Shown one piece after another: positions 25,144-34,078 of a DNA stretch of 64,000 nucleotides. How positions within the stretch are numbered: position 1 is the first letter of the stretch; each line of letters starts with the position of its first letter. Under the pieces are notes generated by a model. That model ran no database searches. It was not told where the DNA came from and saw only the letters and a program-made list of their open reading frames with translations. The translations under genes were made by a program, and so were the position numbers. Source of the DNA: Flavobacterium cucumis (GTDB lineage: Bacteria; Bacteroidota; Bacteroidia; Flavobacteriales; Flavobacteriaceae); assembly GCF_900148835.1 (NCBI RefSeq), contig NZ_FRYK01000002.1, positions 186,001-250,000 of the forward strand, written 5' to 3'.

Positions 25144-27027
25144 ATGGCATCAGGAAAAATCAATGTTTCAGTAGAAAACATCTTTCCCTTAATTAAAAAG
25201 TTTTTATACAGTGATCACGAAATTTTCTTGCGTGAATTAGTATCGAATGCAACCGACGCTACTTTAAAATTAAAACATTTAACCAGTATTGGTGAAGCCA
25301 AGGTAGAATATGGAAACCCAATTATTGAAGTAAAAATCGATAAAGAAGGTAAAAAACTGCACATCATCGATCAAGGTTTAGGAATGACTGCAGAGGAAGT
25401 AGAAAAATACATCAACCAAATCGCTTTTTCGGGAGCGGAAGAATTCTTAGAAAAATATAAAGATTCTGCCAAAGATTCAGGTGTTATTGGTCACTTTGGA
25501 TTAGGATTTTACTCAGCGTTCATGGTTGCGTCCAAAGTAGAAATCATTACAAAATCATATAAAGATGAGCCAGCCGCACATTGGACTTGTGATGGTAGTC
25601 CGGAATTCACTTTAGTTCCTCACGATAAAACAGAAAGAGGAACCGAAATCATCTTACATATTGCAGAAGATTCACTTGAGTTTTTAGAAGAGTTCAAAAT
25701 TCGTGAATTGTTGACGAAATACAACAAATTCATGCCAATTCCGATTAAATTCGGAACTAAGAAAGAAGCACTTCCAAAACCAGAAAATGCTCCAGAAGAT
25801 TACAAAACAGAATATGTTGACGTAGACAACATCATCAACAATCCAAATCCGGCTTGGACAAAACAACCAAGTGATTTATCGGAAGAAGATTATAAAAACT
25901 TCTACCGAGAATTGTATCCAATGCAATTTGATGAGCCATTATTCAACATCCATTTAAATGTGGATTATCCGTTCAACTTGACTGGAATTTTATATTTCCC
26001 AAAATTATCATCGGATTTACAAATTCAGAAAGACAAAATCCAATTGTACCAAAATCAGGTTTTCGTAACCGATAATGTAGAAGGAATTGTTCCTGAATTT
26101 TTGATGATGCTAAAAGGTGTAGTGGATTCTCCAGACATTCCATTGAACGTATCACGTTCTTACTTACAGGCAGATGGCAATGTGAAGAAAATTTCAAATT
26201 ACATCACTAGAAAAGTAGCCGATAAATTAAAATCGTTATTCAACGAGAATCGTGAAGACTTTCAACAAAAATGGAACGACATCAAAGTGGTATTGGAATA
26301 TGGTATGCTTTCGGAACCAAAATTCTATGAAAAAGCAGGCGATTTCGTTTTATATCCAACAACGAATGATAAATATTATACGTTAGCCGAATTAAAAGAA
26401 GCATTAAAAGATAACCAAACCGACAAAAACGGAAAATTAGTAGTTTTATATGCTTCGAACAAAGACGCACAACACAGCTACATTGATATTGCAAAAGAAA
26501 AAGGCTATGAAGTGTTATTGTTAGATTCGCCAATCGTGTCGCATTTAATTCAAAAATTAGAAGCGGATAATGAGAATGTAACTTTTGCTCGTGTAGATGC
26601 CGACCATATTGATAAATTAATTCAGAAAGAAGAAGAAACGATTTCGAAATTATCAGATGACGAAAAAGAAAAATTAAAATCATCAATTGAAACAGTAGTT
26701 CCAAAAGAAAACTATACCGTTCAATTAGAAAATTTAGATAGCAATGCTGCGCCTTTCATTATTACCCAACCCGAATTCATGCGCAGAATGAAAGAAATGA
26801 GTGCATCGGGCGGTGGAGGAATGTTTGGAATGGGCAACTTCCCCGACATGTATAATTTAGTAGTAAACACGAATTCAGTACTAGCCACTACTATTTTAAA
26901 CAGTCCAGAAGACACTCAAAAAGACTTGGTAAAACAAGCTTTAGACTTAGCGAAACTTTCACAAGGTTTGTTAAAAGGAGAAGAACTAACATCTTTTGTC
27001 AAGAGAAGTTTTGAAACGTTGAAGTAA
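25144..27027 (+). CDS. htpG: Molecular chaperone HtpG (Hsp90)
   Basis: This 627-residue Hsp90-family ATPase folds client proteins in the cytoplasm. The N-terminal GHKL domain shows ELVSNATDATLKLKHL, IDQGLGMTAEEVEKYI and GVIGHFGLGFYSAFMVA. The middle domain contains PFNLTGILYFPKLSS and IPLNVSRSYLQADGNVKKIS. The C-terminal dimerisation domain contains a flexible ASGGGGMFGMGNFPDM loop. The length is usual for Bacteroidota HtpG. It is monocistronic, with the terminator at 27077. No standard TAnnTTTG box was found close upstream, so a heat-shock or other promoter may be used. Confidence 0.97.
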   Translation: MASGKINVSVENIFPLIKKFLYSDHEIFLRELVSNATDATLKLKHLTSIGEAKVEYGNPIIEVKIDKEGKKLHIIDQGLGMTAEEVEKYINQIAFSGAEEFLEKYKDSAKDSGVIGHFGLGFYSAFMVASKVEIITKSYKDEPAAHWTCDGSPEFTLVPHDKTERGTEIILHIAEDSLEFLEEFKIRELLTKYNKFMPIPIKFGTKKEALPKPENAPEDYKTEYVDVDNIINNPNPAWTKQPSDLSEEDYKNFYRELYPMQFDEPLFNIHLNVDYPFNLTGILYFPKLSSDLQIQKDKIQLYQNQVFVTDNVEGIVPEFLMMLKGVVDSPDIPLNVSRSYLQADGNVKKISNYITRKVADKLKSLFNENREDFQQKWNDIKVVLEYGMLSEPKFYEKAGDFVLYPTTNDKYYTLAELKEALKDNQTDKNGKLVVLYASNKDAQHSYIDIAKEKGYEVLLLDSPIVSHLIQKLEADNENVTFARVDADHIDKLIQKEEETISKLSDDEKEKLKSSIETVVPKENYTVQLENLDSNAAPFIITQPEFMRRMKEMSASGGGGMFGMGNFPDMYNLVVNTNSVLATTILNSPEDTQKDLVKQALDLAKLSQGLLKGEELTSFVKRSFETLK

Positions 27028-27076
27028 TCGAATTGTCATTCTGAACTTGTATCAGCATCTCATAATCAACTAAATT

Positions 27077-27112
27077 AAACCTGCAAGGATTTAAATTCCT
27101 TGTAGGTTTTTT
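27077..27112 (+). terminator. Terminator after htpG
   Basis: AAACCTGCAAGGA / TCCTTGTAGGTTT hairpin (one G-T wobble) followed by TTTTTTG. Confidence 0.85.
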
Positions 27113-27114
27113 GT

Positions 27115-27500
27115 TTTATATTAATACGTTCCTTTTGAATACCAATTCTACACCAAAAAAAATTTAAAAATCTATCACACTCCGCTAATTTGTTTTCCAA
27201 AAAAACCGTTATGATTCAGCTTTACTTTAGCGAAACTATATTTAAACGTAAGACACACAAAATCCTACGCTAAGAAAATCTGCAACTATTTGATAAACCT
27301 GTGTTAACAGCATTCTAAAACTTAACCATTTTTTTAAACATAGAGATCATATAAAACAGTTTCAACAAAACTTAATATTACTTAAAGTTCATCAAGATTT
27401 CAAAAATTCTCATAATCTGTGTTCCAAAACAATACGCTCCATTATTGTTTTACATAAGCAAATCCTTTCCATCTACATACCAATTCTAAAAAAGTATTTG
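27115..27500. other. AT-rich intergenic region, no gene seen
   Basis: About 390 bases between htpG and the SRPBCC gene. No sizeable frame, tRNA, clear hairpin or repeat was found. It ends in the promoter of the SRPBCC gene. Confidence 0.5.
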
Positions 27501-27508
27501 TAACTTTG
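27501..27508 (+). promoter_or_regulatory. -7 box of the SRPBCC/PD40 operon
   Basis: TAACTTTG, 20 bases before the ATG at 27528, matches TAnnTTTG; the -33 partner is not clear. Confidence 0.5.
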
Positions 27509-27527
27509 ACTATCAAAGCAAAAAAAC

Positions 27528-27965
27528 ATGAAAAAGCTAACATTCGAAATCGAGATAAACGCTCCAGCAGATAAAGTATGGAACGCTATGTGGGAGGAAG
27601 AAAACTACAAAAAATGGACAGCCGCTTTTTGCGAAGGTTCCTATGCGAAATCCACATGGAAACAAGGCGAACGTATTCATTTTTTAGATCCTAACGGAAA
27701 TGGAATGTATAGCGAAATTTCAACTTTAATTCCGAATGAAAAAATGTATTTTACTCATATTGGTAACATTAAAGATTTCGAAGAACAACCTATGGATGAA
27801 GCTACAAAAGCTTGGTCAGGTGCTCAAGAAAATTACGTTGTAATTTCGAATGGAACAACTTCAAGAATTGAAGTAACACTAGATATCGTGGATGATCATG
27901 CCAATCACTTTATAGAATCATTTCCAAAAGGTTTAGCAATTATAAAAAAAATCTCAGAAAAATAA
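27528..27965 (+). CDS. SRPBCC-domain protein (AHSA1/START-like)
   Basis: This 145-residue protein has the Bet v 1-like fold. The first strand is KKLTFEIEINAPADKVWNAM, the aromatic WEEENYKKWT turn follows, then strands with GERIHFLDPNGNGMYSEI and EKMYFTHIG, and a C-terminal helix FIESFPKGLAIIKKIS. The family binds hydrophobic ligands or acts as an AHA1-type co-chaperone domain; a specific role cannot be given. It lies downstream of htpG, but with a 500-base gap and terminator, so it is not an operon partner. Its stop overlaps the next start (TAATG), so translation is coupled. Confidence 0.87.
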   Translation: MKKLTFEIEINAPADKVWNAMWEEENYKKWTAAFCEGSYAKSTWKQGERIHFLDPNGNGMYSEISTLIPNEKMYFTHIGNIKDFEEQPMDEATKAWSGAQENYVVISNGTTSRIEVTLDIVDDHANHFIESFPKGLAIIKKISEK

Positions 27966-28891
27966 TGACCGAACCATTTAAAATCTTTTTTATATTGTTT
28001 TTGGGAGTTTTGGGTTTTTCTCAAGAAGCTATAACACCAATTCCCGCTTTAAAAATGCTCTCTAATTTTCAAAACGTACGCGATTTTACGATTTCTAAAA
28101 CTCAAGATGAGATTTATTTCACCATCCAAAATCCAACAGAAGATAGAGCTGTAATTGCCGTAATCAAGAAAAAGAAAAAGGGATGGACTGACCCTGAAAT
28201 GACAGCCTTTTCAGGGGATTTTAGGAACATTGAACCTTTTTTAACCCAAGATGGTTTGCGTTTATATTTTGCCTCGAATCGACCAATTGACGAGACGAGT
28301 ACAACCGTGAAGGATTATGACATATGGTATGTAGAAAGAGAAGATCTCAATGGCAAATGGTCAAAGCCAATAAATGTTGGAGCTCCAGTAAATTCCAAAT
28401 ACGATGAATTTTATCCTTGTCTAACAAATAAAGGAAACCTATACTTTACCTCAGACAAAATCAATACCTTAGGAAAAGATGACATTCTAGTTTGTAATTG
28501 GAATGGAACACATTTTTCAGAACCCGAAAATTTAGGACAAAACATCAATAGCGAAGGCTATGAATTCAATGCTTATGTAAATCCAAACGAAGATTTCATT
28601 ATATATACCATATACGGAAGTCCAGAAGGCATGGGCAGTGGTGACTTATACATAAGTTATAAAGACAAAAAAGGGAATTGGGAAAAAGCAAAAAATCTAG
28701 GAAATGCAATTAATTCCAAACAAATGGATTACTGTCCTTTCTATGATACCTCTTCAAATATCTTATATTTTACTAGCAAAAGAGCAATTGCAATAGAAAA
28801 AAAAGTTTCTAACTTAGATGAATTTAAAGCCGAAATTTCAGCCTATGAAAATGGATTAAGTAGAATATATCAAATGAATATTAAACTTTAA
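27965..28891 (+). CDS. Secreted PD40 (TolB-like beta-propeller) protein
   Basis: This 308-residue protein has a signal peptide (KIFFILFLGVLGFSQ) and repeated beta-propeller blades of the PD40 type: FLTQDGLRLYFASNRPID, YPCLTNKGNLYFTSDK, YVNPNEDFIIYTIYG and CPFYDTSSNILYFTSKRA. These lie in a single domain of four or more blades. Proteins like this often carry an OmpA domain, but here there is none. It is probably periplasmic. Function is unknown; the one-base overlap with the SRPBCC gene indicates joint expression. Confidence 0.83.
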   Translation: MTEPFKIFFILFLGVLGFSQEAITPIPALKMLSNFQNVRDFTISKTQDEIYFTIQNPTEDRAVIAVIKKKKKGWTDPEMTAFSGDFRNIEPFLTQDGLRLYFASNRPIDETSTTVKDYDIWYVEREDLNGKWSKPINVGAPVNSKYDEFYPCLTNKGNLYFTSDKINTLGKDDILVCNWNGTHFSEPENLGQNINSEGYEFNAYVNPNEDFIIYTIYGSPEGMGSGDLYISYKDKKGNWEKAKNLGNAINSKQMDYCPFYDTSSNILYFTSKRAIAIEKKVSNLDEFKAEISAYENGLSRIYQMNIKL

Positions 28892-28895
28892 CACG

Positions 28896-29294
28896 ATGAC
28901 ACTCACCTTAGAAACTCCTGCATTATTGTTCTCTGCAACCTCTTTAATTCTGTTGGCATATACCAATCGCTTCTTAACCATTGCGCAAATCATACGAAAC
29001 TTAAAGAAAAACTACGATGACAATCACAATAAAAGCATTCTACTGGAAATTAAAAATCTAAACTTGAGATTAACATTAATTCGCTACATGCAACTTTTCG
29101 GAGTTATGTGCTTATTTTTATCCGTGTTTGCGATGTTACTACTATATGTGAATTATAGTGAATTTGGCATTTACCTCTTCGGAACTAGCTTATTTTGTTT
29201 GTTAATTTCATTAGGAATCTCGTTTTGGGAAATTAGCATTTCAGTTAATGCACTACGCGTACATTTGAAGGATTTATCAGATGATGTAGAATAA
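28896..29294 (+). CDS. DUF2721 membrane protein
   Basis: This 132-residue protein begins with ETPALLFSATSLILLAYTN, followed by the conserved basic segment RFLTIAQIIRNLKKNYD and RLTLIRYMQLFG. Two further membrane helices end in ISFWEISISVNALRVHLKDL. The arrangement of three helices with a charged cytosolic loop matches DUF2721. The gene follows the PD40 gene by 4 bases and abuts the stop of the convergent L,D-transpeptidase-like gene with no space for a terminator. Confidence 0.82.
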   Translation: MTLTLETPALLFSATSLILLAYTNRFLTIAQIIRNLKKNYDDNHNKSILLEIKNLNLRLTLIRYMQLFGVMCLFLSVFAMLLLYVNYSEFGIYLFGTSLFCLLISLGISFWEISISVNALRVHLKDLSDDVE

Positions 29295-29891
29295 TTATTC
29301 CACTATCCACAATAAAACAGGTCTATCCGTTTGCTGTAAACGCTCATCTAACTTTTTCATAAAGGCATCAGAAACTGCAGGACACCCCCAACTCAAAGGA
29401 CTATATCTTGGATACATTTCTTCATTTTTTACGGCACTCCAAGAATGCAAAACCACTACCCTTTTTACAGCACTTTTGTTAGCAGCTTCTAATCCGTGCA
29501 ACCAATATTTCACGTTTATTCCCCAAGAACTATAATCGCGCTTTCCAATTTTATATTTCCCTTTCATCGAACAATGACTATTTACTCTATAATCAAATTT
29601 AGCTTTCTTCCATTTATTTGGGTTTTCTTGAAATTGATCACAACTACCATGTGTTACCAAATTTTTATCCAACACTTTCTTCGTTACAAAATCATAAATA
29701 AAAAAGCGATTTTTCCCTGAATGCACACTCAAATCAACCAAAAAATAGTAGTCTTCATTATATTGATTTTCTTTACAAAATGTCTTTGCTTCTTTATGAA
29801 ATGAGTTATAATCTTTTGTTGCTAAAGTTTCAACTTCTGAATTATTGCAACATAAAAAACAAATCGCAATCAATAGTATAAAATGCTTCAT
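29295..29891 (-). CDS. Murein L,D-transpeptidase catalytic-domain lipoprotein (YkuD_2-like)
   Basis: This is a 198-residue lipoprotein (MKHFILLIAICFLCC). The catalytic signature is SPLSWGCPAVSDAFMKKLDE with the nucleophilic Cys, and the upstream LHSWSAVKNE supplies a His. DYYFLVDLSVHSGKNRFFIY opens the fold. Family members cross-link or modify peptidoglycan through a Cys acyl-enzyme. The frame reaches 29921, but ATG 29891 gives the lipoprotein signal. It is convergent with the DUF2721 gene. Confidence 0.85.
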   Translation of the reverse strand: MKHFILLIAICFLCCNNSEVETLATKDYNSFHKEAKTFCKENQYNEDYYFLVDLSVHSGKNRFFIYDFVTKKVLDKNLVTHGSCDQFQENPNKWKKAKFDYRVNSHCSMKGKYKIGKRDYSSWGINVKYWLHGLEAANKSAVKRVVVLHSWSAVKNEEMYPRYSPLSWGCPAVSDAFMKKLDERLQQTDRPVLLWIVE

Positions 29892-29970
29892 AGAAACGGG
29901 TTTAAAATGATATAACTCCACTTTTGAACTTTTATTTAAAACGATGATGTTAAATTCTTACTAAAGTTCC

Positions 29971-29997
29971 GAATTCTAAATTCTGAATTCTAAATTC
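29971..29997. repeat. Tandem GAATTCTAAATTC repeat
   Basis: Two copies of GAATTCTAAATTC at 29971-29983 and 29985-29997 with a 14-base period, each near-palindromic, directly before the EamA promoter box. Confidence 0.7.
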
Positions 29998-30005
29998 AAA
30001 TTCCC

Positions 30006-30013
30006 TATATTTG
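30006..30013 (+). promoter_or_regulatory. -7 box of the EamA transporter gene
   Basis: TATATTTG, perfect TAnnTTTG, 21 bases before ATG 30035. A possible TTG start at 30011 lies within this box and is therefore rejected. Confidence 0.65.
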
Positions 30014-30034
30014 CGCCCCTTAAAAATTTTAGAC

Positions 30035-30943
30035 ATGTCAAACAACAATATAATCAAAGGAGTTTTTCTTGTGGCATTAGGCGCAACAAGTTATGGAATG
30101 TTAGCAACATTCGTAAAATTAGCTTATAAAGAAAATTTTACAACAGCAGAAGTAACCTCGTCTCAATTCATCTTAGGAATTGTTGGAATTTTAATTATCA
30201 ATTTATACCAACGCACAAAAAATAAGAATACTGCTGCAAAAGCAACTTCAAAAAATATTTTTCACTTAATGTTAGCAGGAACTTCATTAGGAATGACGAG
30301 TGTTTTCTATTATTTAGCAGTAAGATACATCCCCGTTTCAATCGGAATTGTGTTACTAATGCAAACCGTTTGGATGGGCGTTTTACTTGAATGGATCTTA
30401 GAAAAGAAAGCCCCTTCCATACAAAAGATCATTTCAGTAATCATCGTATTAATTGGAACTGCATTGGCAATAAATATTTTTAAAATCGATTTTAATAATC
30501 CAACAATCGATTGGTCAAGCGGTTTGTTTTGGGGGTTATTAGCAGCTGCTTCATTTACGACAACTATGTTTACAGCTAACAAAGTAGCTTTAGGAATTTC
30601 ATCAGCACAAAGAAGTTTGTACATGCTATTGGGTGGAGCAGTTATCGTATTTGGTTTTAGCTTCTACACCCAAGTTACACCTTTCAATTTTGAAATTTTT
30701 GCAAAATGGGGAATTATTTTGGCTTTATTTGGTACCATAATTCCTCCTATGTTATTAAACGCTGGTTTCCCTCATACTGGAATTGGATTAGGAAGTATCG
30801 TTTCTTCCCTAGAATTACCAGTATCAGTTATGATGGCGTATTTTTTATTAAAGGAACAAGTAGTACTTATTCAATGGCTTGGAATAGTGTTAATTATTAC
30901 TGCTATTGTTATCATGAACATACAATTCAAAAAAATAAAGTAA
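30035..30943 (+). CDS. EamA-family drug/metabolite exporter
   Basis: This 302-residue inner-membrane protein of the DMT superfamily has about ten hydrophobic helices in two EamA repeats. The first begins IIKGVFLVALGATSYGMLAT; the second begins GLFWGLLAAASFTTTMFTAN and ends with SLELPVSVMMAYFLLKEQVV and a final helix. The conserved Pro in LELPVSVM and the LLKE at the end of helix nine are typical. Substrate unknown; relatives move amino acids or other small metabolites. The ATG at 30035 is chosen because the promoter box occupies the upstream extension. A terminator follows directly. Confidence 0.9.
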   Translation: MSNNNIIKGVFLVALGATSYGMLATFVKLAYKENFTTAEVTSSQFILGIVGILIINLYQRTKNKNTAAKATSKNIFHLMLAGTSLGMTSVFYYLAVRYIPVSIGIVLLMQTVWMGVLLEWILEKKAPSIQKIISVIIVLIGTALAINIFKIDFNNPTIDWSSGLFWGLLAAASFTTTMFTANKVALGISSAQRSLYMLLGGAVIVFGFSFYTQVTPFNFEIFAKWGIILALFGTIIPPMLLNAGFPHTGIGLGSIVSSLELPVSVMMAYFLLKEQVVLIQWLGIVLIITAIVIMNIQFKKIK

Positions 30944-30946
30944 ATT

Positions 30947-30971
30947 AGCGGTGTTAATCACCGCTTTTTTT
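30947..30971 (+). terminator. Terminator between EamA and AlkB genes, touching the AlkB start
   Basis: AGCGGTG / CACCGCT hairpin followed by seven T residues; the AlkB ATG begins at the next base or two (30972). Confidence 0.8.
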
Positions 30972-31574
30972 ATGCTCGATTTATTCCCAAAAGAAAAAAT
31001 AATTATACCACTACCCGATGCGGTTTTTGAATTCTATCCAAATTTCTTCAACAAAGAAGAAGCCGATATGTTATTTGATAAACTAATAAATGAAACGCCT
31101 TGGCAACAAGATGACATTACCATTTTCGGTAAAAAAATTGCGCAACCCAGATTAACATGTTTGTTCGGAAATGAAGGAAAACCATATTCCTACTCAGGTC
31201 TAACCATGCAACCTCATCCCTGGAATCCAACATTAATCTTTATTAAGGAAAGAATAGAACAAATTTCAAATCTACATTTTACAACAGTACTGGCTAATTT
31301 ATATCGTAACGAAAAGGATAGCAACGGTTGGCATGCTGATAACGAAAAAGAATTAGGACGAAATCCTATAATTGCTTCTGTAAGTTTTGGGGAAGAACGT
31401 AAGTTTCAGTTGAAACACAATATAAATTCTAATGCCAAAATGACCTTAAATTTAAATCATGGAAGTTTATTATTGATGAAAGAAGGTAGTCAAGTCCATT
31501 ATAAACATCAAATCCCAAAAGCTTCACAATCAAAAAAAGCTAGAGTAAATTTAACGTTTCGAATGATTTTATAA
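30972..31574 (+). CDS. AlkB-like Fe(II)/2-oxoglutarate dioxygenase
   Basis: This 200-residue protein has the short bacterial AlkB layout: PDAVFEFYPNFFNKEEADML, then PWQQDDITIFGKKIAQPRLT. The iron ligands are in NGWHADNEKELGRNPIIASV (His about 121, Asp 123), with a distal His in QVHYKHQ. The substrate/2-oxoglutarate Arg is in the C-terminal RVNLTFRMI. It would repair alkylated bases by oxidative demethylation. Extension upstream of ATG 30972 runs through a terminator hairpin, so this start is preferred. Its own promoter is not obvious; it may rely on read-through or a promoter inside the EamA gene. Confidence 0.88.
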   Translation: MLDLFPKEKIIIPLPDAVFEFYPNFFNKEEADMLFDKLINETPWQQDDITIFGKKIAQPRLTCLFGNEGKPYSYSGLTMQPHPWNPTLIFIKERIEQISNLHFTTVLANLYRNEKDSNGWHADNEKELGRNPIIASVSFGEERKFQLKHNINSNAKMTLNLNHGSLLLMKEGSQVHYKHQIPKASQSKKARVNLTFRMIL

Positions 31575-31712
31575 TAAATTTTTAAAAAAATGATTTTTTA
31601 GGATACTGTTTTTAATAATTTATAAAAAAAACAGCACTTTCAATTTTACAAAGATTTTTTTATTAATATTGACATTATTAACTATTTAAAAGACAGAAAT
31701 ACGATTCGTCTG

Positions 31713-31994
31713 ATGAAAAAGAAGAAAATTTCAGAATTCGACAACGAGACACTTAATAGAGTTGTTGCTATGGCTCAGGAGGAAAAAAAACCTTTTGAAG
31801 TTTTAAAAGAAGAATTTGGAGTATCTGAAAACGAGGTAACCGAATTAATGCGAAAGAGATTATCCAAAGATAATTTTGAACTTTGGAAAAAGAAAGTAAC
31901 TGCAAGTAAACCTAAGCCTAAACCAATCAAATACAACGAATTGGAAGATGAAGACTTAGATAGCAAATACTACTTTAAAAATAAATTTGATTAA
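31713..31994 (+). CDS. DUF2805/TIGR03643 small protein
   Basis: This 93-residue protein fits the family: an N-terminal helix-turn-helix-like block (NETLNRVVAMAQEEKKPFEV and FGVSENEVTELMRKRLS) is followed by NFELWKKKVTASKPKPKP and an acidic tail. The helix-turn-helix shape hints at nucleic-acid binding, but no function is established. It is short, highly charged and cytoplasmic. It is monocistronic, with a strong terminator overlapping the end of the gene. Confidence 0.85.
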   Translation: MKKKKISEFDNETLNRVVAMAQEEKKPFEVLKEEFGVSENEVTELMRKRLSKDNFELWKKKVTASKPKPKPIKYNELEDEDLDSKYYFKNKFD

Positions 31995-32024
31995 AAAAAA
32001 CTCTTGTTTCACAAGAGTTTTTTT
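31995..32024 (+). terminator. Terminator after the DUF2805 gene
   Basis: AAAAAACTCTTGT-ttc-ACAAGAGTTTTTT hairpin with T-run, immediately after the stop codon. Confidence 0.9.
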
Positions 32025-32135
32025 GTTCCCTAAATTTCGCTATTTCTGTTAAACGTTACTAAAGAATAAAACATAAAAATTGTAACATTTATCCAATTAT
32101 TACTACCTATTACTTAATTAATTTAAGATTTAAAA

Positions 32136-33998
32136 ATGAAAAAAATAATCCTTTCGCTAACGGTTGTTAGTTTCTTATGGAGTTGTACCTCTTTACAAAA
32201 ATCAACTTCAATAAAAAATGAAGTAGATGTTACAATCGATTTGATAAATGTAAAAGACGATAAGGTGATGGTGACTGTAATTGCTCCAACTTTTACATCA
32301 GAAACCACAACTTTTCACATTCCAAAAACAGTTCCCGGCACTTATTCAGAAGATGATTACGGACGCTTTATTGAAAATGTAAAAGCTTTTGATGCAAAAG
32401 GAAATAATTTGAAAATTGCGAAAATTGATGAAAATTCATATACTATTTATGAGGCACCTAAACTAACAAAAATTACCTATTGGGTGAATGATACCTATGA
32501 TACAGAGGGCGGGGCTGGTTTTGGAGAAAGTGAAGATATTTTTTCTCCATCTGGAACCAATATAAATGCTGGCATTAATTTTATGCTAAATACTCATGGT
32601 TTTGTTGGATACTTTAAAGGAAAAGAAGAAACTCCATATAAATTAACGGTAACACATCCTTCTCATTTGCTTGGAGTTTCCGCAATGATAGATACCGACA
32701 ATAGTGCTACTAATGATGTATTTGTCATGCCTAAATATGCTAGTTTGGTTGAAATGCCAATCATGTATTCCAAACCAGATTTCACTTCATTTATGGTGGA
32801 TGATATGGAAATCATTATTAGTGTATTCTCGCCCACAGGAAAATACACTGCAAAACAAATTACACCTCACATGGAAAACATGATGAAGGCACAAAAACGT
32901 TTCTTAGGACCAATTGATGCAACTAAAAAATATGCTATTTTACTTTATCTTTCAGATGTGGAAGCTAAAGATGCTAAAGGTTTTGGCGCATTAGAACACC
33001 CTACTTCTACCGTGGTAGTAATGCCCGAAATGATGGGATTAGAAATGCTACAAGAGCAATTAAAGGATGTTGTTTCTCATGAATTTTTTCACATTGTAAC
33101 GCCACTAACAGTACATTCTTATGAAATACAAAATTTTGATTTTAACAAACCTGAAATGTCTGAACACTTATGGATGTATGAAGGTGTTACCGAATATTTT
33201 GCCAATTTATTTCAAGTAAATCAAGGATTAATTGATGAAAAAGAATTTTTCGAGAGAATGGCTGGAAAAATTGCACAATCGCGTCAAATGAATGACAAAA
33301 TGAGTTTTACTAAAATGAGTAAAAATGTACTAAACCCGCCTTACAAAGAGCAATATTTGAATGTTTACCAAAAAGGGGCTTTAATTGCTATGTGTTTGGA
33401 TATTCAAATTCGAGAGAGCAGTAATGGTACTAAAGGAATTTTAAATTTAATGCAAGACTTAGCCAACGAATATGGAACTAAAAAAGCATTCAAAGATGAA
33501 GAATTATTTGGAAAAATAACCCAATTAACTTACCCAGAAGTAGGTGAATTTTTAAAGAAATATGTAGCTGGTGAAACTCCAATCCCTTACGAAGAATATT
33601 TTGCAAAAATGGGAGTAACAGAAGCAACCGTTGATATCATTGGAAATCCGTTTTTAAAAGGACAAACACAACCTTATATAACAATAGATCCTAACACTAA
33701 GGAAATTAAGGTACTCCCTGAAATTGAATTAAACATTTTCATGACCACATTAGGGCTTAAAAACAATGATACATTATTAGCATTCAATGGAAAAGAATAT
33801 AACCTTGACAATATTTATGATTTAATTATGGCAAGTATGAATTGGAAAGATGGTGATGCTATTACAGTTAAAATAAAGCGAAATGGTGAAGAACAAACTA
33901 TCAATGGAAAAGTCATTATGCCAAAAGAACAACAAGAAGGTTATCAAGCAACAGACGACAGTAAAAAGAGTATAAGAGAAGCTTGGCTGAAAGGATAA
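32136..33998 (+). CDS. M61-family metallopeptidase lipoprotein
   Basis: This 620-residue protein is a glycyl-aminopeptidase-type enzyme of the M1/M61 group. The lipoprotein signal is MKKIILSLTVVSFLWSC (Cys17). An N-terminal beta domain (about 27-180) is followed by a catalytic domain with the zinc motif HEFFH at 315-319 and a third-ligand Glu in WMYEGVTEYF (about 349-353). A C-terminal PDZ-like domain (MTTLGLKNNDTLLAFNGKEY) follows. It should sit on the periplasmic face or the outer membrane and release N-terminal Gly/Ala from peptides. It is monocistronic and ends in a terminator. Confidence 0.92.
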   Translation: MKKIILSLTVVSFLWSCTSLQKSTSIKNEVDVTIDLINVKDDKVMVTVIAPTFTSETTTFHIPKTVPGTYSEDDYGRFIENVKAFDAKGNNLKIAKIDENSYTIYEAPKLTKITYWVNDTYDTEGGAGFGESEDIFSPSGTNINAGINFMLNTHGFVGYFKGKEETPYKLTVTHPSHLLGVSAMIDTDNSATNDVFVMPKYASLVEMPIMYSKPDFTSFMVDDMEIIISVFSPTGKYTAKQITPHMENMMKAQKRFLGPIDATKKYAILLYLSDVEAKDAKGFGALEHPTSTVVVMPEMMGLEMLQEQLKDVVSHEFFHIVTPLTVHSYEIQNFDFNKPEMSEHLWMYEGVTEYFANLFQVNQGLIDEKEFFERMAGKIAQSRQMNDKMSFTKMSKNVLNPPYKEQYLNVYQKGALIAMCLDIQIRESSNGTKGILNLMQDLANEYGTKKAFKDEELFGKITQLTYPEVGEFLKKYVAGETPIPYEEYFAKMGVTEATVDIIGNPFLKGQTQPYITIDPNTKEIKVLPEIELNIFMTTLGLKNNDTLLAFNGKEYNLDNIYDLIMASMNWKDGDAITVKIKRNGEEQTINGKVIMPKEQQEGYQATDDSKKSIREAWLKG

Positions 33999-34014
33999 AA
34001 TAAAAAACACTAAG

Positions 34015-34050
34015 AATCCTCAAACTACATAGTATTTTGAGGATTTTTTA
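34015..34050 (+). terminator. Terminator after the M61 gene
   Basis: AATCCTCAAA (34015-34024) / TTTGAGGATT (34036-34045) hairpin then T-run; 28 bases before the next ATG. Confidence 0.8.
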
Positions 34051-34078
34051 TTTACTTTGCGAACTCAAAAATGAAATA

